NCBI GenBank assembly: GCA_963556145.1
Contig: OY744470.1
Coordinates: 2,790,001 to 2,854,000, forward strand
DNA length: 64,000 nucleotides
Direction: 5' to 3'
DNA from: Hygrocybe punicea
Taxonomy: Eukaryota; Basidiomycota; Agaricomycetes; Agaricales; Hygrophoraceae
How positions within the stretch are numbered: the first letter of the stretch is position 1; every line of letters begins with the position of its first letter. The notes beneath the pieces are model-generated. The model saw only the letters and a program-made list of their open reading frames with translations. It was not told the origin of the DNA and searched no databases. This document shows positions 44,992 through 56,192 of the stretch, piece by piece. Position numbers and translations under genes: made by a program.

Positions 44992-45641
44992 CCTACCACT
45001 GCAAGCTGTTAGCAATGGTTGCCTCACACACATAGACTCCACAGGTTGAGACAAGGTGTTCCACTGTTCCTGCATCTCTGACAAGCAAATGTTTGGTGAG
45101 CATTCAATGGGTCCTTCTAAATACTGAAAGAAGTCAATATCAGGGCTTGATAAGCTTGCCAAACGTTATTGCTGTTTGCACATGACTTGGCGTGGCTAGA
45201 ATTTCCTAATTTGGGTGTTCAAAACTGTGCTCCAGAATTTTGGAATTTTATCTCAACAACAAGGCCTCGGATTACTTTATTCCTCTTTGAAAGTTGTTTT
45301 AAAAATTATTCCCAAGCTGCTGAGCACAAAAATGAGGGATTTTGATGGTTAAATAATGTGGTGCCATTTTTACCTGGTAAATGAGACTCCTGAACTTCCC
45401 TGCAAGAACAAGACTGATTCTCATGTTGAGAATGATGGATATAGCTTTTATGAGACATTTTACAGGTGCAGGCATGTTTTTTTGTCCACTGGCATTTGTG
45501 GTCTCCAAGTTATAATAATATAGGCACAAATAGTGCAAAAGGTTTCTCATAATAGTACCACCTCCCACCGTCATGGTCAATGTTTGTTCAAAATCCTGGA
45601 AGGCAGCTAAGGATAGGCCTGTAGGCTGCCCTCCCAAAAAA
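44992..45641 (-). other. Possible degenerate minus-strand gene, unrecognised
   Basis: Minus frames 45637-45299 (FQDFEQTLTMTVGGGTIM, ISIILNMRISLVLAG) and 45162-44985 may be exons of one gene; family B copy 2 lies across the 3' part. The family A-like MITE at 45650 sits about 12 bp upstream of the first ATG. No family recognised. Confidence 0.3.
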
Positions 45642-45649
45642 CAACCTGC

Positions 45650-46684
45650 TAGTGTTGCTGTGGCTAAGCTAGCCGCAAGCCAGCTAAGATTAGCCGGAGC
45701 TACAGCTAAGCTAATTTTTTTTCTTCTAGTTGTAGTCAGTAGCTAGAGGCAGCCAACTATAACCAACTATGGTCAACTATAGTCGACATGGTGGCTTGGC
45801 TGCAGCTGAGGCAATGAAGCCACAGCCATAGCCGGCTACATACCCACACCCTCATGCTAAGTACCTCACGAACAACATGCGTGTGTCAATTGACGCGGTC
45901 TGTCTGTTTTCGCGAGGTGCATTGGGAGGTGGGCTGCCATCGGTGTGGGTGTGCTGGTGTTGGGTGATTCGTGTGAATGGCCTTGACTTTGGTGTGCATG
46001 GGCCTTGGCATTGGGTGGTGGTGGTGTCTTTGGCTTTGGCCACATTAGCATTGGCCACGGGTTGCCGTACCTGCTGCTGCTGCTGCCAATGCTGTTGCTG
46101 CTGCTGTCATTGCTGCTGGCAGCCCTTGGCCTCTCAATGCACCTGCCAACACCCACTGTCGTGGCCAACATCAACGTTGTTGTCATTGTGGTGAGTGCAT
46201 CGTTGTGAGTGCATGTAGTTGCTGCTGCCATCTGTTGATGTTGCCATTGTGGTGGGTGTGCTGGTGCTGGATTTTATCATCCAGTGGTTAGTCCTGAATA
46301 GTATAGGATTAGTAAAAGTTAATGAAAGATTAAAATAAAGACTCACCTGGAGCACAATGGCTCATTGAGAGCTGTTGTGCTCATTGTTGATAGTCGACGC
46401 GATGAGTGTGACACACCATGTCACACATGTCACATGCATGAGAACCTTCATTTTCATGCATTTCAACTACAAAATGCTATATAAATAAATTTTATACTAT
46501 GTAAAATACAGTTGATAATGTACTGTAATTAGCTGCAGCTTAGCTGCCAGCTACAGCTAAAATTTTGAGGTAGCCATAGCTGGTAGCTGGTCATTAGCCT
46601 TAGCTTAGCTGGACCTGGGCTAAGCTAAATTTGGCTAGGCTAGCGGCTACTAGCCGAGTGTTAGCCTTAGCTGTGGCAACACTA
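45650..46684. mobile_element. hAT MITE related to the 9.9 kb hAT, 1,035 bp, TSD CAACCTGC
   Basis: Ends TAGTGTTGCTGTGGCTAAG and, inverted, CTTAGCTGTGGCAACACTA. The duplications CAACCTGC lie at 45642-45649 and 46685-46692. The first 9 bases match the large hAT at 26488, so that transposase is the likely mobiliser. Subterminal AGCTAAGCTAGCC words are dense. The interior carries a TCAATTGA palindrome (45864-45917) and a TGCTGCTGC array (46070-46130). Confidence 0.85.
45864..45917. repeat. ~52 bp palindrome centred on TCAATTGA
   Basis: CCTCACGAACAACA pairs with TGTTTTCGCGAGG around the centre at 45886-45893. It is followed by a GTGC/GTATG-like edge as in the other copies. Confidence 0.65.
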
Positions 46685-46789
46685 CAACCTGCCCCTAGTG
46701 CAAAGGACACCAGAGAAGATCATTCCCCACATTCCTCTAAGCTCCAATCAAAAAATGCCAGCAGCACATAATCTTCCAGCAACTCCAAG

Positions 46790-47897
46790 CCTCACCCCAA
46801 GCCTACTCCAGCATATCAAAGTGCTCTGGTTGCCCCTGCCCCTCTCGAATGCCTGAGGCTTGTGTTGCCTCAACTGGTTCCAGATCCACCAGCATTCCAA
46901 CAGACAAGGCTGCCGCTGAGCTTCTCTTTCACATTAGCAGGCAAAAGCCTGACAATAGAAACATTTTTAGTGAGGACTCTGCTGGGGAAGAACAGGATTA
47001 TGGTCAGGACAACTTCAGTGTTGAAGATTTATATGCTGAGGAAGATTTTCCAGATGCACTTCAGGAATTCAGTGAGTGTTTCCCTGAGCTTTGAAAACAA
47101 TCTCGTACTCACAGAACAATTAGATCTCAGTTACATGTCTGATCATTCTGAGCCACTGCTACAAATACCACTGGACGTACCTGTTTATGGAGTATTAGAT
47201 TGCCTTGATGTCTCTGCTGATATTTCATGGGTGGATTTCCACCTCACTGTTGCAAATAAGATGGGAATAGCAGAAGCAAGGCTCGACATGGCCTATAAGT
47301 TCTGAATTGATGTGAAATCAGAGTTGCCTCACTGCCTTACCTCTTCTACTCACCTGCTCTGACTCATTGACACTGCAAGTCAATATCTCCAAGGAGATAT
47401 CAAAACATGATCCAAGAAACCATTTTCTGTTGTCATTATCAACAAAGCTCCCACCTCGACGATGACAAAACCAAAGAGTGATAAGAAGGTGAAGCAGGTG
47501 AGTCTGTTCCCTTAGCATAAATGTGCTTGTTGAACTTGGTTTTAAACCAGAAGGAACAAGAGCCCCCTGTTGCACAAGTCCAGGAGAGCATGAATATGGG
47601 CAAGTATGTAACTGCCTTAGAGCTGAAATATGGTTGCAATATGCACCAGAAGAAGATTTGTTTCATAAAATGGAATGGGGAACATCGCCACATGACACAA
47701 GCTGAAATAGCCAAATGGGTACTCATAATCGTAAGTAAACATTCATCTTCATCATTGTTCAATCACTGAGCACTTTTGTAGGACCTCAAACAAGCTGATT
47801 TTGACAAGCCCCCCAATGGCCTCAGGCTGGAGGATTTGCCACTGCCAACTTGTGAGCCAAAATCAACCACTGTGGCCCAGAATCCTGCACCTGCTGC
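46790..47897 (+). pseudogene. Repeated basidiomycete hypothetical gene, degenerate exons
   Basis: Consecutive pieces: 46849-47094 (acidic, EDSAGEEQDYGQDNF), 47100-47305 (ISWVDFHLTVANKMG then ARLDMAYKF), 47521-47700 (YVTALELKYGCNMHQKK then HMTQAEIAKWVLII) and 47780-47895 (DFDKPPNGLRLEDLPLP). The order of an SDVSWxxF-like domain followed by a Cys/His segment and PP...L matches a multi-copy Agaricomycete family of unknown role. Exons are separated by GT-AG-like gaps but some frames are lost. A MITE fragment starts at 47898 in the last exon. Confidence 0.45.
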
Positions 47898-48130
47898 TAG
47901 GGTTTAACACAGGTAACCTGGGGGTCTACAAAGTCCAACCCAGACCCGGACCTGTCAAACCCGGTCAAAGACGGGTAAGGGGTCCAGGTGCTGGCGGGTT
48001 TTGCCCCAGGGTTGACTGGGTTTGCATGCACTGCCCGGGTTTCATCACCCGTACCCATACCTGCGGGGCACCACATACCTTGCATGGGCCAGATGTGCGT
48101 CAATTGATGTGGTCATTTTGTACTGCTCTC
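47898..48130. mobile_element. Fragment of a GGGTTT-type hAT MITE
   Basis: Starts TAGGGTTTAACACAGGTAACC with repeated ACCCGGACC and GGGTTTTGCCCC words like family B subterminal repeats, and contains TCAATTGA at 48100-48107. No matching right end or duplication was found, so it is treated as truncated. Confidence 0.5.
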
Positions 48131-48515
48131 CTTTCACACGGATGAGCTGAGGGACCTCTGGGAGATTGAAGACGTGAATGGTGTGATGGCGAGTTCTGTT
48201 GTAGACCCAGATGAGGAATCTATGGTGTAGTAGGAGGTCACATGATGGGATCCCATGGTTCGTAGGACTACATAGTAGAGTACACTTGTTTGTAGAGACT
48301 CAGCTTATCATACCATGATGTTCACCCCATGACACCCTGAGTGGGCTCCCCTGCCCACTCAAATGGAAAGGGTGATCAGCTAGAAAGTGATCAGAGGAAT
48401 CAGTTTTTGTAGAGAGGTCTAGTCAATCCAACCTGAATCCAGGGGTTCCGGAATCAGAGGGAGAGTGTGGGGGAAAGGACGAAGGCAAGTATAAATGAGA
48501 CAGGATGATTAGGGA

Positions 48516-48857
48516 TTAGCATGGGTTACCCATGGGTAATTTTTGCCAACCTGTACCCAACCCAGCTAATACCTGTACCCACTGCCACGGGTACGGGTTG
48601 GATGCAGGTTGACTGGCAGGTCCCTGCAGGTCCCAGAATTAGACATGGGTCGTAGGTACAGACTGTACCCGTGACATCATGGTGGTGCTGGGCACCACCT
48701 TTCTCCCATTACCTCACAGATGCAGTGCCGATGTCAATTGATGTGGTGGTGCATGTCTGCGAGGTGAGTTGGGTGGGTGGTGCTGGCAGCCATGTGGCCA
48801 TTGGCATTGATGTGGGTGGTTGTGTTGGCATTGGTGTGGGAGCATTGGTGTTGGCGG
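48516..48857. mobile_element. Second hAT MITE fragment with palindrome
   Basis: Starts TAGGGATTAGCATGGGTTACC, with CTGTACCC / GGGTACGGGTTGG words and a palindrome at 48712-48764 (TCAATTGA at 48734-48741). It ends against the LTR at 48858 and lacks a right terminus. Confidence 0.5.
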
Positions 48858-49012
48858 TGGAGTGGTACGGAGGTACCGCTCCGAGGGCTAGCTGGAGAGT
48901 CTCGCTGGAGAGCTGGCGAGGAAGGCTTGATTGGGACTGACTACTGACAGGAATCTGTCTACAACGAACCGTGGGAGCCTCATCACATGACCAGGCACTC
49001 ACTACCACTCCA
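48858..49012 (-). mobile_element. 3' LTR of the outermost nested element
   Basis: Minus-strand sequence begins TGGAGTGGTAGTGAGTGCC and ends CGTACCACTCCA (TG...CA, ~155 bp). A purine tract (AGGAAGGGGGGCAC) lies just before it at about 49013-49030, marking the 3' end of the internal region. It resembles the 158 bp LTRs at 53762 and 55617 (shared CCTGGTCA, GTGATGAGG-type, CCCACGGTT). Confidence 0.75.
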
Positions 49013-51900
49013 AGTGCCCCCCTTCCTCATAGCAACGTCCTCGTCGCTATCGAAGACCTGAAAAGAGAAAAAAAAAAGAGGAAGAAAAGAGGGAAACAGA
49101 CTGAAAAAGGAACCAGTCTACTCCACTGGGGTCTAGCAAAGGAGGTCCAAGACTGGGATCAAAGGGAATGGGAACTTGTCCAGAAAAAGATGGGAAAGAA
49201 ATGGAGGGATGGGAAAAGGCAGGAGAAACATTGTGGACATGAGCCAGAATTTTTGATGAGTTTCGCGTAGGGATGGTGGGAAGATGGCGGGGTTGTACTC
49301 GGTATGGGGAGTCATCAAAATGTGTTGGGTATGCTTGACGACAAGGCAGGAGTTTATGTACGGGGTATCTCGGGGGAAGGTTTTGAGGGTGGACATGGCG
49401 GTGACGGTAGCGAAGCGTGGACCATGGATTTTGCGTTCGGGGGTAGGTAAGTGTAGGGACGCTCTTCGGACGCCAAATGGGGACGTGAGTCGGGTGGTTG
49501 TTGCACCAGGTACAGTTTTGACAGGGAATGTTGAACACGGGGACAGCTTGGGTTTTTGGGGTGGGGATATTGTCGTGGTATGCTGATGGAGGTGTTTCCA
49601 TGGGCTCCGTTTGCGTAGACGCGTTGGCGTATCGTTTTGTGGGCATAGGTAGGTCCGCCTCGCGTGCAGTTGCAGGTCGGGATGCTTTGTCGTGTGGTGT
49701 GTCCCCGGTATGTGTCTCCTCCATGCTCGCGGGTTGTTGCTTTTTCTCATCTTGCCCTTCGATGTTTTGCCTGGCGAGATCCGTCCCGTTTTGGTTCTCT
49801 CCTGCGAGGATCTCTGCGATTTGGGATGGCAGAGGCCATGCTCGGCCGTCATAGTGTGTTTGGTGGTTGCCGGAAGCGTGGTACGGTGTGGGGGCGGGAC
49901 GCCCGTGTTGGTGGTTTGGTTTCGGGTCAGGGTAGACGGGGATGGTGGGTCGAGACGGTGTAGGCGTTAGACGTTCGCGTTGGGAGGCAGTGTGGATGGG
50001 GATGGCTGTGGCGTGTTCAGCCCAGTCGAGACGTGTAGGTGGTAACATGGGCGCAGGCAAATTCGCTGGGGTGGGGCTAGATGTACGAACGGGCCTGTTC
50101 CCGGTCTCTTGTTGGGCTGTCCTGTTGTCCCGTCATGTGTTCTCGGACTCATTCGTCTCCTCTGTCCTCATGGTATCCGTCTCCTCATTCCTCGCGCCAT
50201 CTCCCCTTCTCCCGTTCCTCTCGTCCTCCTGGAACTTCGGGTACGTGTCAGCTCGGGTTTCGACACCGTTTGGCCTCGGCGCTCGCAGTTGCGGCATCTG
50301 GACGGTGGTGACGTGACTCTGGGCTGGTGTGAGTGTGTGTGGGCGTATACCTGGGGGGGAAACGGGGTCTGGGGCGCATTTGGGCGTGTTCTGTTGCACG
50401 GGTACGGGCTTTGGGGCCTGTGTGGGCGTCAGATGGTCGGGCGTTGTGGGACCGCGGTGTGGGAAGCGTTTGAATGCGTTTTCTTGCATGGGCACAGGGT
50501 TTGGGGCCGGGGTGGGACTTGAGACGCGTTCAGACGCGTTTTGCAGCGGGGACGGTGTGTTTGGGGTCGACGTGGGTGTGTGACGCGACTCTCGTTGAGT
50601 TTCGGGCGCAGTGGTCCGCATTGGGGTAGTATTTGACGATGGGCCGTCGTCCAAGGCGGTTGACATTGCTTCTGGTGATGGTGGGCGTGTTGGGCCATGC
50701 GGGGATGCATTTTCGCGCGTGGATGGGGCCGTTTGACTTGATGCAGAGGTGCTGGTGGACGGCTGTTGCTGGGTTGCCATGGAAGTGGTGGTTAGTTTTG
50801 CGTGGGGGTTGGGGTATTTTGGTGGGAGCTCGCGTCTGCGCTCTGCTCCGGGGTGTTTGGGGTTGGGGGTGGCGAAAGCCGTGGGCATTGGGCATTCGTG
50901 ACCGTGTTCGCTTTGGAGGTGGTTGGTGTTGTGGGACGGTGATGGTAATGAGTTTTGGGGCCGGTATGTCGTTCTTGGCTTGACGCGGTTGGAACTAGCG
51001 AGGTGGGGCGACGGGGCGGGCACCGGGGCAGTGGGCGTTGCAGCAGTAGCTGCTAGCCCCTAGGACCCCGGAGACCCTTAGCCAGTAGATTCCCTTTCCT
51101 GTAGTAGCTTAGTCATCCATCCTTGGGTTTCCTCAGCTTTCCCCTCCCAGCCGCGGCTCCCCCTGAGCTCTTCCCTGAGGTCCGGAGATTCCCCCTCCAA
51201 CGTGGTGATGAGAGAGATTCGAGCCACGCACCCGTAGGACCAGATCTCGAAAGATTTGGACACACAAACTAGGAAATCGAAGCTAACCAAGAAATCAACA
51301 GGACGCGCAAACGAAGCGCGAAAACACAACTGAACCAACACCATTTCCCTCGCCCATCTCATTTATTTTGTTTCTCTTTGTTCCGTGCTATTTCTCCTGT
51401 TCAACTTTGGTTCAAATTTTCACGCGCTCGACTTATTTCATTTTCCCCGAATCTATTTCCCTATCCGTTCATACGACTCACACAGCTACGGAACTACGCC
51501 ATGGCACCCCAAAAACGCAACCCGAAGATTATGAAGACTGAAAAGGAACTACATGCTGAACGTGACGCCCGGATCCTCGAGCTACAAAGGAGGTTAGCAG
51601 AGGAACGCGAAACAAAGGAGAAAAACGCGGAGAAAAAGATGAAGGAAAAGATGAGACAGAAGGAAAAGACAGCACGACAGGTGCTCTGTCGTGCAATGGA
51701 AGGTACGCACCTTGAAACGAGGCGCAAGACTCACCACAGGCCAAAAACGAGGAGCCGCACACAAACGGGGAATTGTTTGCCGCGCCCAGGCTGCCAACTG
51801 CGTCCCAAGTCCCCACAACGTCGATGGCACCCCCGTCTGCCACGTCTAAAGCACCAACGCTGTCAATACGTGCCCCAACAACGCTGCCATCGTCAAACGC

Positions 51901-54900
51901 TGGAGAACCGATCTCCTGGTCTCTGAGGGAAAGGCTCGAGAGGAGCCGCGGCTGGGAGGGGAAAGCAGAGGAAAACCCAAGGATGGATGACTAAGCTACT
52001 ACGGGAAAGGGAATCTACTGGCTAAGGGTCTCCGGGGTCCTAGGGGCTAGCAGCTACTGCTGCAGGTACCCCCCTCCACAATGGTGTGCGCCCTCACACA
52101 CATCTCTTGCCTCTGAAAATCTCATCCTCCCTGAAAATCCACCCACTCATCTACTATCCTCGCTATCACTGGTGCTAAGAGGGGTCCAAAGAGTGGGTCG
52201 TGGTTGCCACGCTGAGGGCATACCATCTCCATGAGAACATGTAGCATAATGTTCACATCTGGGGGGAGAAGCTCTAAGAGACTGTACTGTGAGTCAATTC
52301 CTGGGCCCCATGCGAGCTCAGCTATAGCCCATGATCGATCAATCGCAAAGGGGATGGCCACACCAAGGGCAAGCACTATTGATGACTGGACGGGACCGTA
52401 CAATGTTGATGCAGGGAAGATTGTTGGCTGTTCATCTTCCATAGTCTGAGTACCTGCGTTGACGAGTTGTGGGGGCAGTGCGATTGGTGGGATAATTTCG
52501 GTGGGAACTGGTTGGCGAGGGGGCTGTACTGGGTTGGGAAACGGGTGACGGGCGTGGCGTTGGGGTAACAGGCGACGGTTGCGGCGACATGTGCTGCTCC
52601 ACGGTCGAGCACCTGTACGTAGGTCAGAAAAATCACATTTATATACACTATAAAGTTGGGAGACGGAAATGGGGGTTAACGGCAGTACTGGGGGGGGTCT
52701 ATCACGCTGTGGCTTTTTGGGGCGTGTGTCCTGGGGCTCTGTTCGGGTACGGGGCGTGTGTGGGGGCGCTCGCAGCGCGTTTTGGGGTGTGTAGGGGGCT
52801 TGGGGCGTCTCTGGGGCCATTCGCGGCGCGTTCTGGGGCGTGGTCGACGTGTCGGTCGCGGTTGGGCTCAGCCGGGGTTTGTTTGGGCATGCGGGCGCTC
52901 GCATCGGCTGTTCCTGGGTCGACAGAGATGGGGCCGGGTGTTGGGGACGCGGTGGGGGCCTTATCGACGCGTTTTGGGGCGTGGTTGACGCGTTTTGCGG
53001 TGTCGTTGGACGTCGGGGACGTGGTGTGGGTCTTATCGACGCGTCGGGGGTCACTGCTGGGACGTGGGGCGTTTCTCGACGCGTGGGGGTTGGTGATGAC
53101 GTGGCGGCAGTGGCTGGGCTGGACTGGGGTTCATTTGCGTACGTGGTTGCTCGCGTTGACTGTCCTTGGGTCAACGGCGACGGGGCTGGACAATGGGGCT
53201 GTGAGTGGGGCGTTCTGGGTAGCCCTGTTGCGTCTTGGGGTGCTGTTGGTTGCATACGTGGCGGCGGCAGCGGCGTTTGGGTATGTGGTGACGTGGCGGT
53301 CGCGTTGGACGATGGCGGCGTTGTTGGCATGCATGCTGACGACGCTGGGGTTGGTGACGTGGTAAACGGGGGTGCCGTCGACGTTGTGGGGACCTGGGAC
53401 GTGGTTGGCAGCCTGGGCGACGCGAATGGTTTTGCGGCCGGTGTTGGCCACGTGTTTTCTGCCTGTGGTGAGTCCTGGGCCGTCGATTCGAGGTGCGTAC
53501 CTTCTTCTGCTCGACGTAGCACTTGTCGTGCCGTCTTTTCTTTCTATCGCATCTTTTCCTTCATCTTTTTCTCTGCGTTTTTCTCTTTCTCTTCGCGTTC
53601 TGCTGCTAACCGTTTTTGCAGCTCGAGGATCCGTGCGTCTCGTTCCGCGTGGAGTTCCTTCTCCGTCTGCCTGATCTTGTCGTTTCGTGTCTTGGGTCCC
53701 ATGGTATAGTCGCGTAGTTAAAACAGATTGTATGCAGTTGGAAGTAGTAATTCAGGCGCGTTGTAGTAGTTGTGCCTGGTCAGTCACGTGATCAGGTTCC
53801 CACGGTTTGACCTAGTCAGTAGCCTTCCAGATGTAGTAGTCAGTCCATCCTTCCTATCCAGTCGACCTTTCCCTCGAGTCCTGCGTGAGCCCCCGGAGTG
53901 GTACCTCGGTACCACTCCAACGTGGTGATGAGAGTGTTCTTCGACCCACGCTTCTCTTTTTCTCATGGTTTTCCCACTTCTTACATTTTTTCTCGCGAGA
54001 CAACTTTTTCCGGCCTCACCACCCCCCAAATTTTCACTTTCCCTAGACCCAGCTATGTCCACATGACCCCCCGCAACTTCGTTCGACGTTCCGGAGCCCC
54101 GCGTTCCCCATCAGGATCCCACATGGCCCGCTACTGCGAGTTTTGGACAACCCAACGAAAATCGCATCGCCGCCGCGCGGACCCCGTTTTTTTCATGCAC
54201 CCCGGACCCAAAATGCACGCGTTCGACTCCCCGCACCCTTGGCTCATCTGCCAGAACCCCCCGTCGCGCCTCGTCGTCTCAAACGAACCGCCCCGCACCT
54301 TTTGGTCGCCCCATGGATCTGCCACGTCACCATTGTTAGACCCCCCGTTTCTCGTCACCCCCACCCTTACACGGACCCATTCGACTCCCCGCACACTCGT
54401 TCCGCTAGCCAGAACCCCCCATTCCCATTCGTCGCCCCAAACGAGCCCCGCCGCTCTATGGACACCCCAGCGAACTCCCACGTCAGCATTCCGCGACACC
54501 GTCTCCCGTGGATGCCCACCCCAACCCACGCTCATCCAACCCCACGGACCCTCGTTCGACGTACTGGAGCTCCGCGCTCGCCTACGCCACCTCGAATTCA
54601 CGGTCGCAGACCTTTTTGGCCACACCACGGATCCGTCGCGCCCCCCCGTTGGACCCCCGTTCTTTCGTGTACCCCAGCATCACACGGACCCATTCGACCT
54701 CCCGTGCCCTCGTTTCACCGGCCAGGACCTCCCGTCCCCCTCCATTGCGCCAAACGAGCCCCCGCCGTCGATTCCAGACACCCGGGCCACGGGCCACGTC
54801 ACCATCGCGCGGCCCCATTCTGCCAACATACCCAGCCCCGGATCGACTCACGAAGCTCGCGGCCCACCCGTTCACCATCCCGGAGCACCCCACCTCGATC

Positions 54901-56192
54901 CAATACCACCGTGCCCACCGTTCCCAGACCCCCACCGCGTTCCGCCACGTCACCATCTCTCGGCCGGATTCTTGCACCATACCCGGCTCCTCGAGCCCTC
55001 GTTCAGCTCCCCGCAACCTCGTTCTCGACCCTGGCGACTTCCCCGACCTGTAGGGACCCAAACGAGTCACCGCCGCGACCACTTAGCACCCCAGCGCTAG
55101 TCCCCTCATATCGAGAATCCCCGATGCCACCGCATGGCCCAATGCACCCGTATGCTTTCCCTTTCCCCCGTTTACACCGTACCTTGTCCCGTCCTATCCC
55201 CTTTCCCCACCCTCGACATTTATTGGATATTCGACCTATCTACGAACCATCACTGCTCGACAGCACCGTACCTATTTACTTTCGCACGAACCACCCAGTC
55301 TATTTTCGGATCACAAGAACTCACACCCTGGGCTACAAGAACTTATGGTTTTGAACGTTTTTATCCTACCCTGCGATGTGAGTCCCAGAGGCATTCGAGG
55401 ATGGAGGAGCAGAGCAGAGTTACAGTTTGGTCATCTACCACCCCCAACGATCTTGGAGGACGATACGGTCCCGCCTCACGTGTAAGGCCCGGGGCATCGT
55501 GAGGGACTGGGAGTCGTGACTGGAGAGTTTTTTTCTTGGTTAGTTTTGTTTTGCTTTTTGTTTTCTTTTAGTAGTGGTATGGTGACGAGGACGTCACCAT
55601 GAGGAGGAGGGGCACTTGTAGTAGTTGTGCCTGGTCAGTCATGTGATCAGGTTCCCACGGTTTGACCTAGTCAGTAGCCTTCCAGATGTAGTAGTCAGTC
55701 CATCCTTCCTATCCAGTCGACCTTTCCCTCGAGTCCTGCGTGAGCCCCCGGAGTGGTACCTCGGTACCACTCCAGCGTGAAAAAAATAGGTGAGGAGTGA
55801 GACCAAACTGTAAAAGCGGGAAAATGAGACGGAATGATGAGAAACTAAGGAAAGGGAAACAAAAAAGAGGCGAGGGGGAAAGGGCGTTGTGTCGGTTGTG
55901 TTTTGCGCTTCGTTTGCGCGTCCTGTTGATTTCCTGGTTACTTGCTTCAATGTCCGAGTTTGTGTGTTTCAAATCTTTCGAGATCTGGTCCTACGGGTGC
56001 GTGGCTCGAATCTCTCTCATCACCACATTGGAGAACCGATCTCCTGGTCTCTGAGGGAAAGGCTCGAGAGGAGCCGCAGCTGGGAGGGGAAAGCAGAGGA
56101 AAACCCAAGGATGGATGACTAAGCTACTACAGGAAAGGGAATCTACTGGCTAAGGGTCTCCGGGGTCCTAGGGGCTAGCAGCTACTGCTGCA
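51901..56192 (-). mobile_element. Nested LTR element level 2, same family, antisense
   Basis: LTRs 51901-52064 and 56029-56192 (164 bp, two differences, both G/A). Target duplication ACGC at 51897-51900 and 56193-56196. The minus-strand ORF begins at 53702 (MGPKTRNDKIRQ, ELHAERDARILEL). It has a nonsense codon where the sister copy has Gln (KEKMR then stop, around 53550), then 53522-52122 continues with Pro-rich sequence and the conserved C-terminus. A purine tract lies just inside the 51901-52064 LTR. It is interrupted about 60 bp upstream of its ATG by the level 3 element. Confidence 0.85.
53762..55774 (+). mobile_element. Nested LTR element level 3 (2,013 bp, 158 bp LTRs)
   Basis: LTRs 53762-53919 and 55617-55774 start TGTAGTAGTTGTGCC and end ACCACTCCA. 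One C/T difference was seen. Duplication GCGT lies at 53758-53761 and 55775-55778. A purine tract (GAGGAGGAGGGGCAC) precedes the 3' LTR. The interior (53920-55490) is a C-rich array of diverged ~150-300 bp units: ACGGACCCATTCGACTCCC, CCAGAACCCCCC and CCAAACGAGCC recur at about 54200, 54375, 54665 and in part later. Long open frames (53898-55100, 54143-55354) cover the array but have no domain, so they look like by-products. A small LARD/TRIM-type element. Confidence 0.88.

Noticed and set aside
49284..50522. Plus-strand ORFs in 49.3-50.5 kb
   Set aside because: Shadows of the minus-strand Pro-rich frames of the outermost nested element.
53898..55354. 400- and 403-codon Pro-rich ORFs as real proteins
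   Set aside because: They overlap in different frames across a C-rich internal array of the level 3 LTR element, and one starts inside the LTR.
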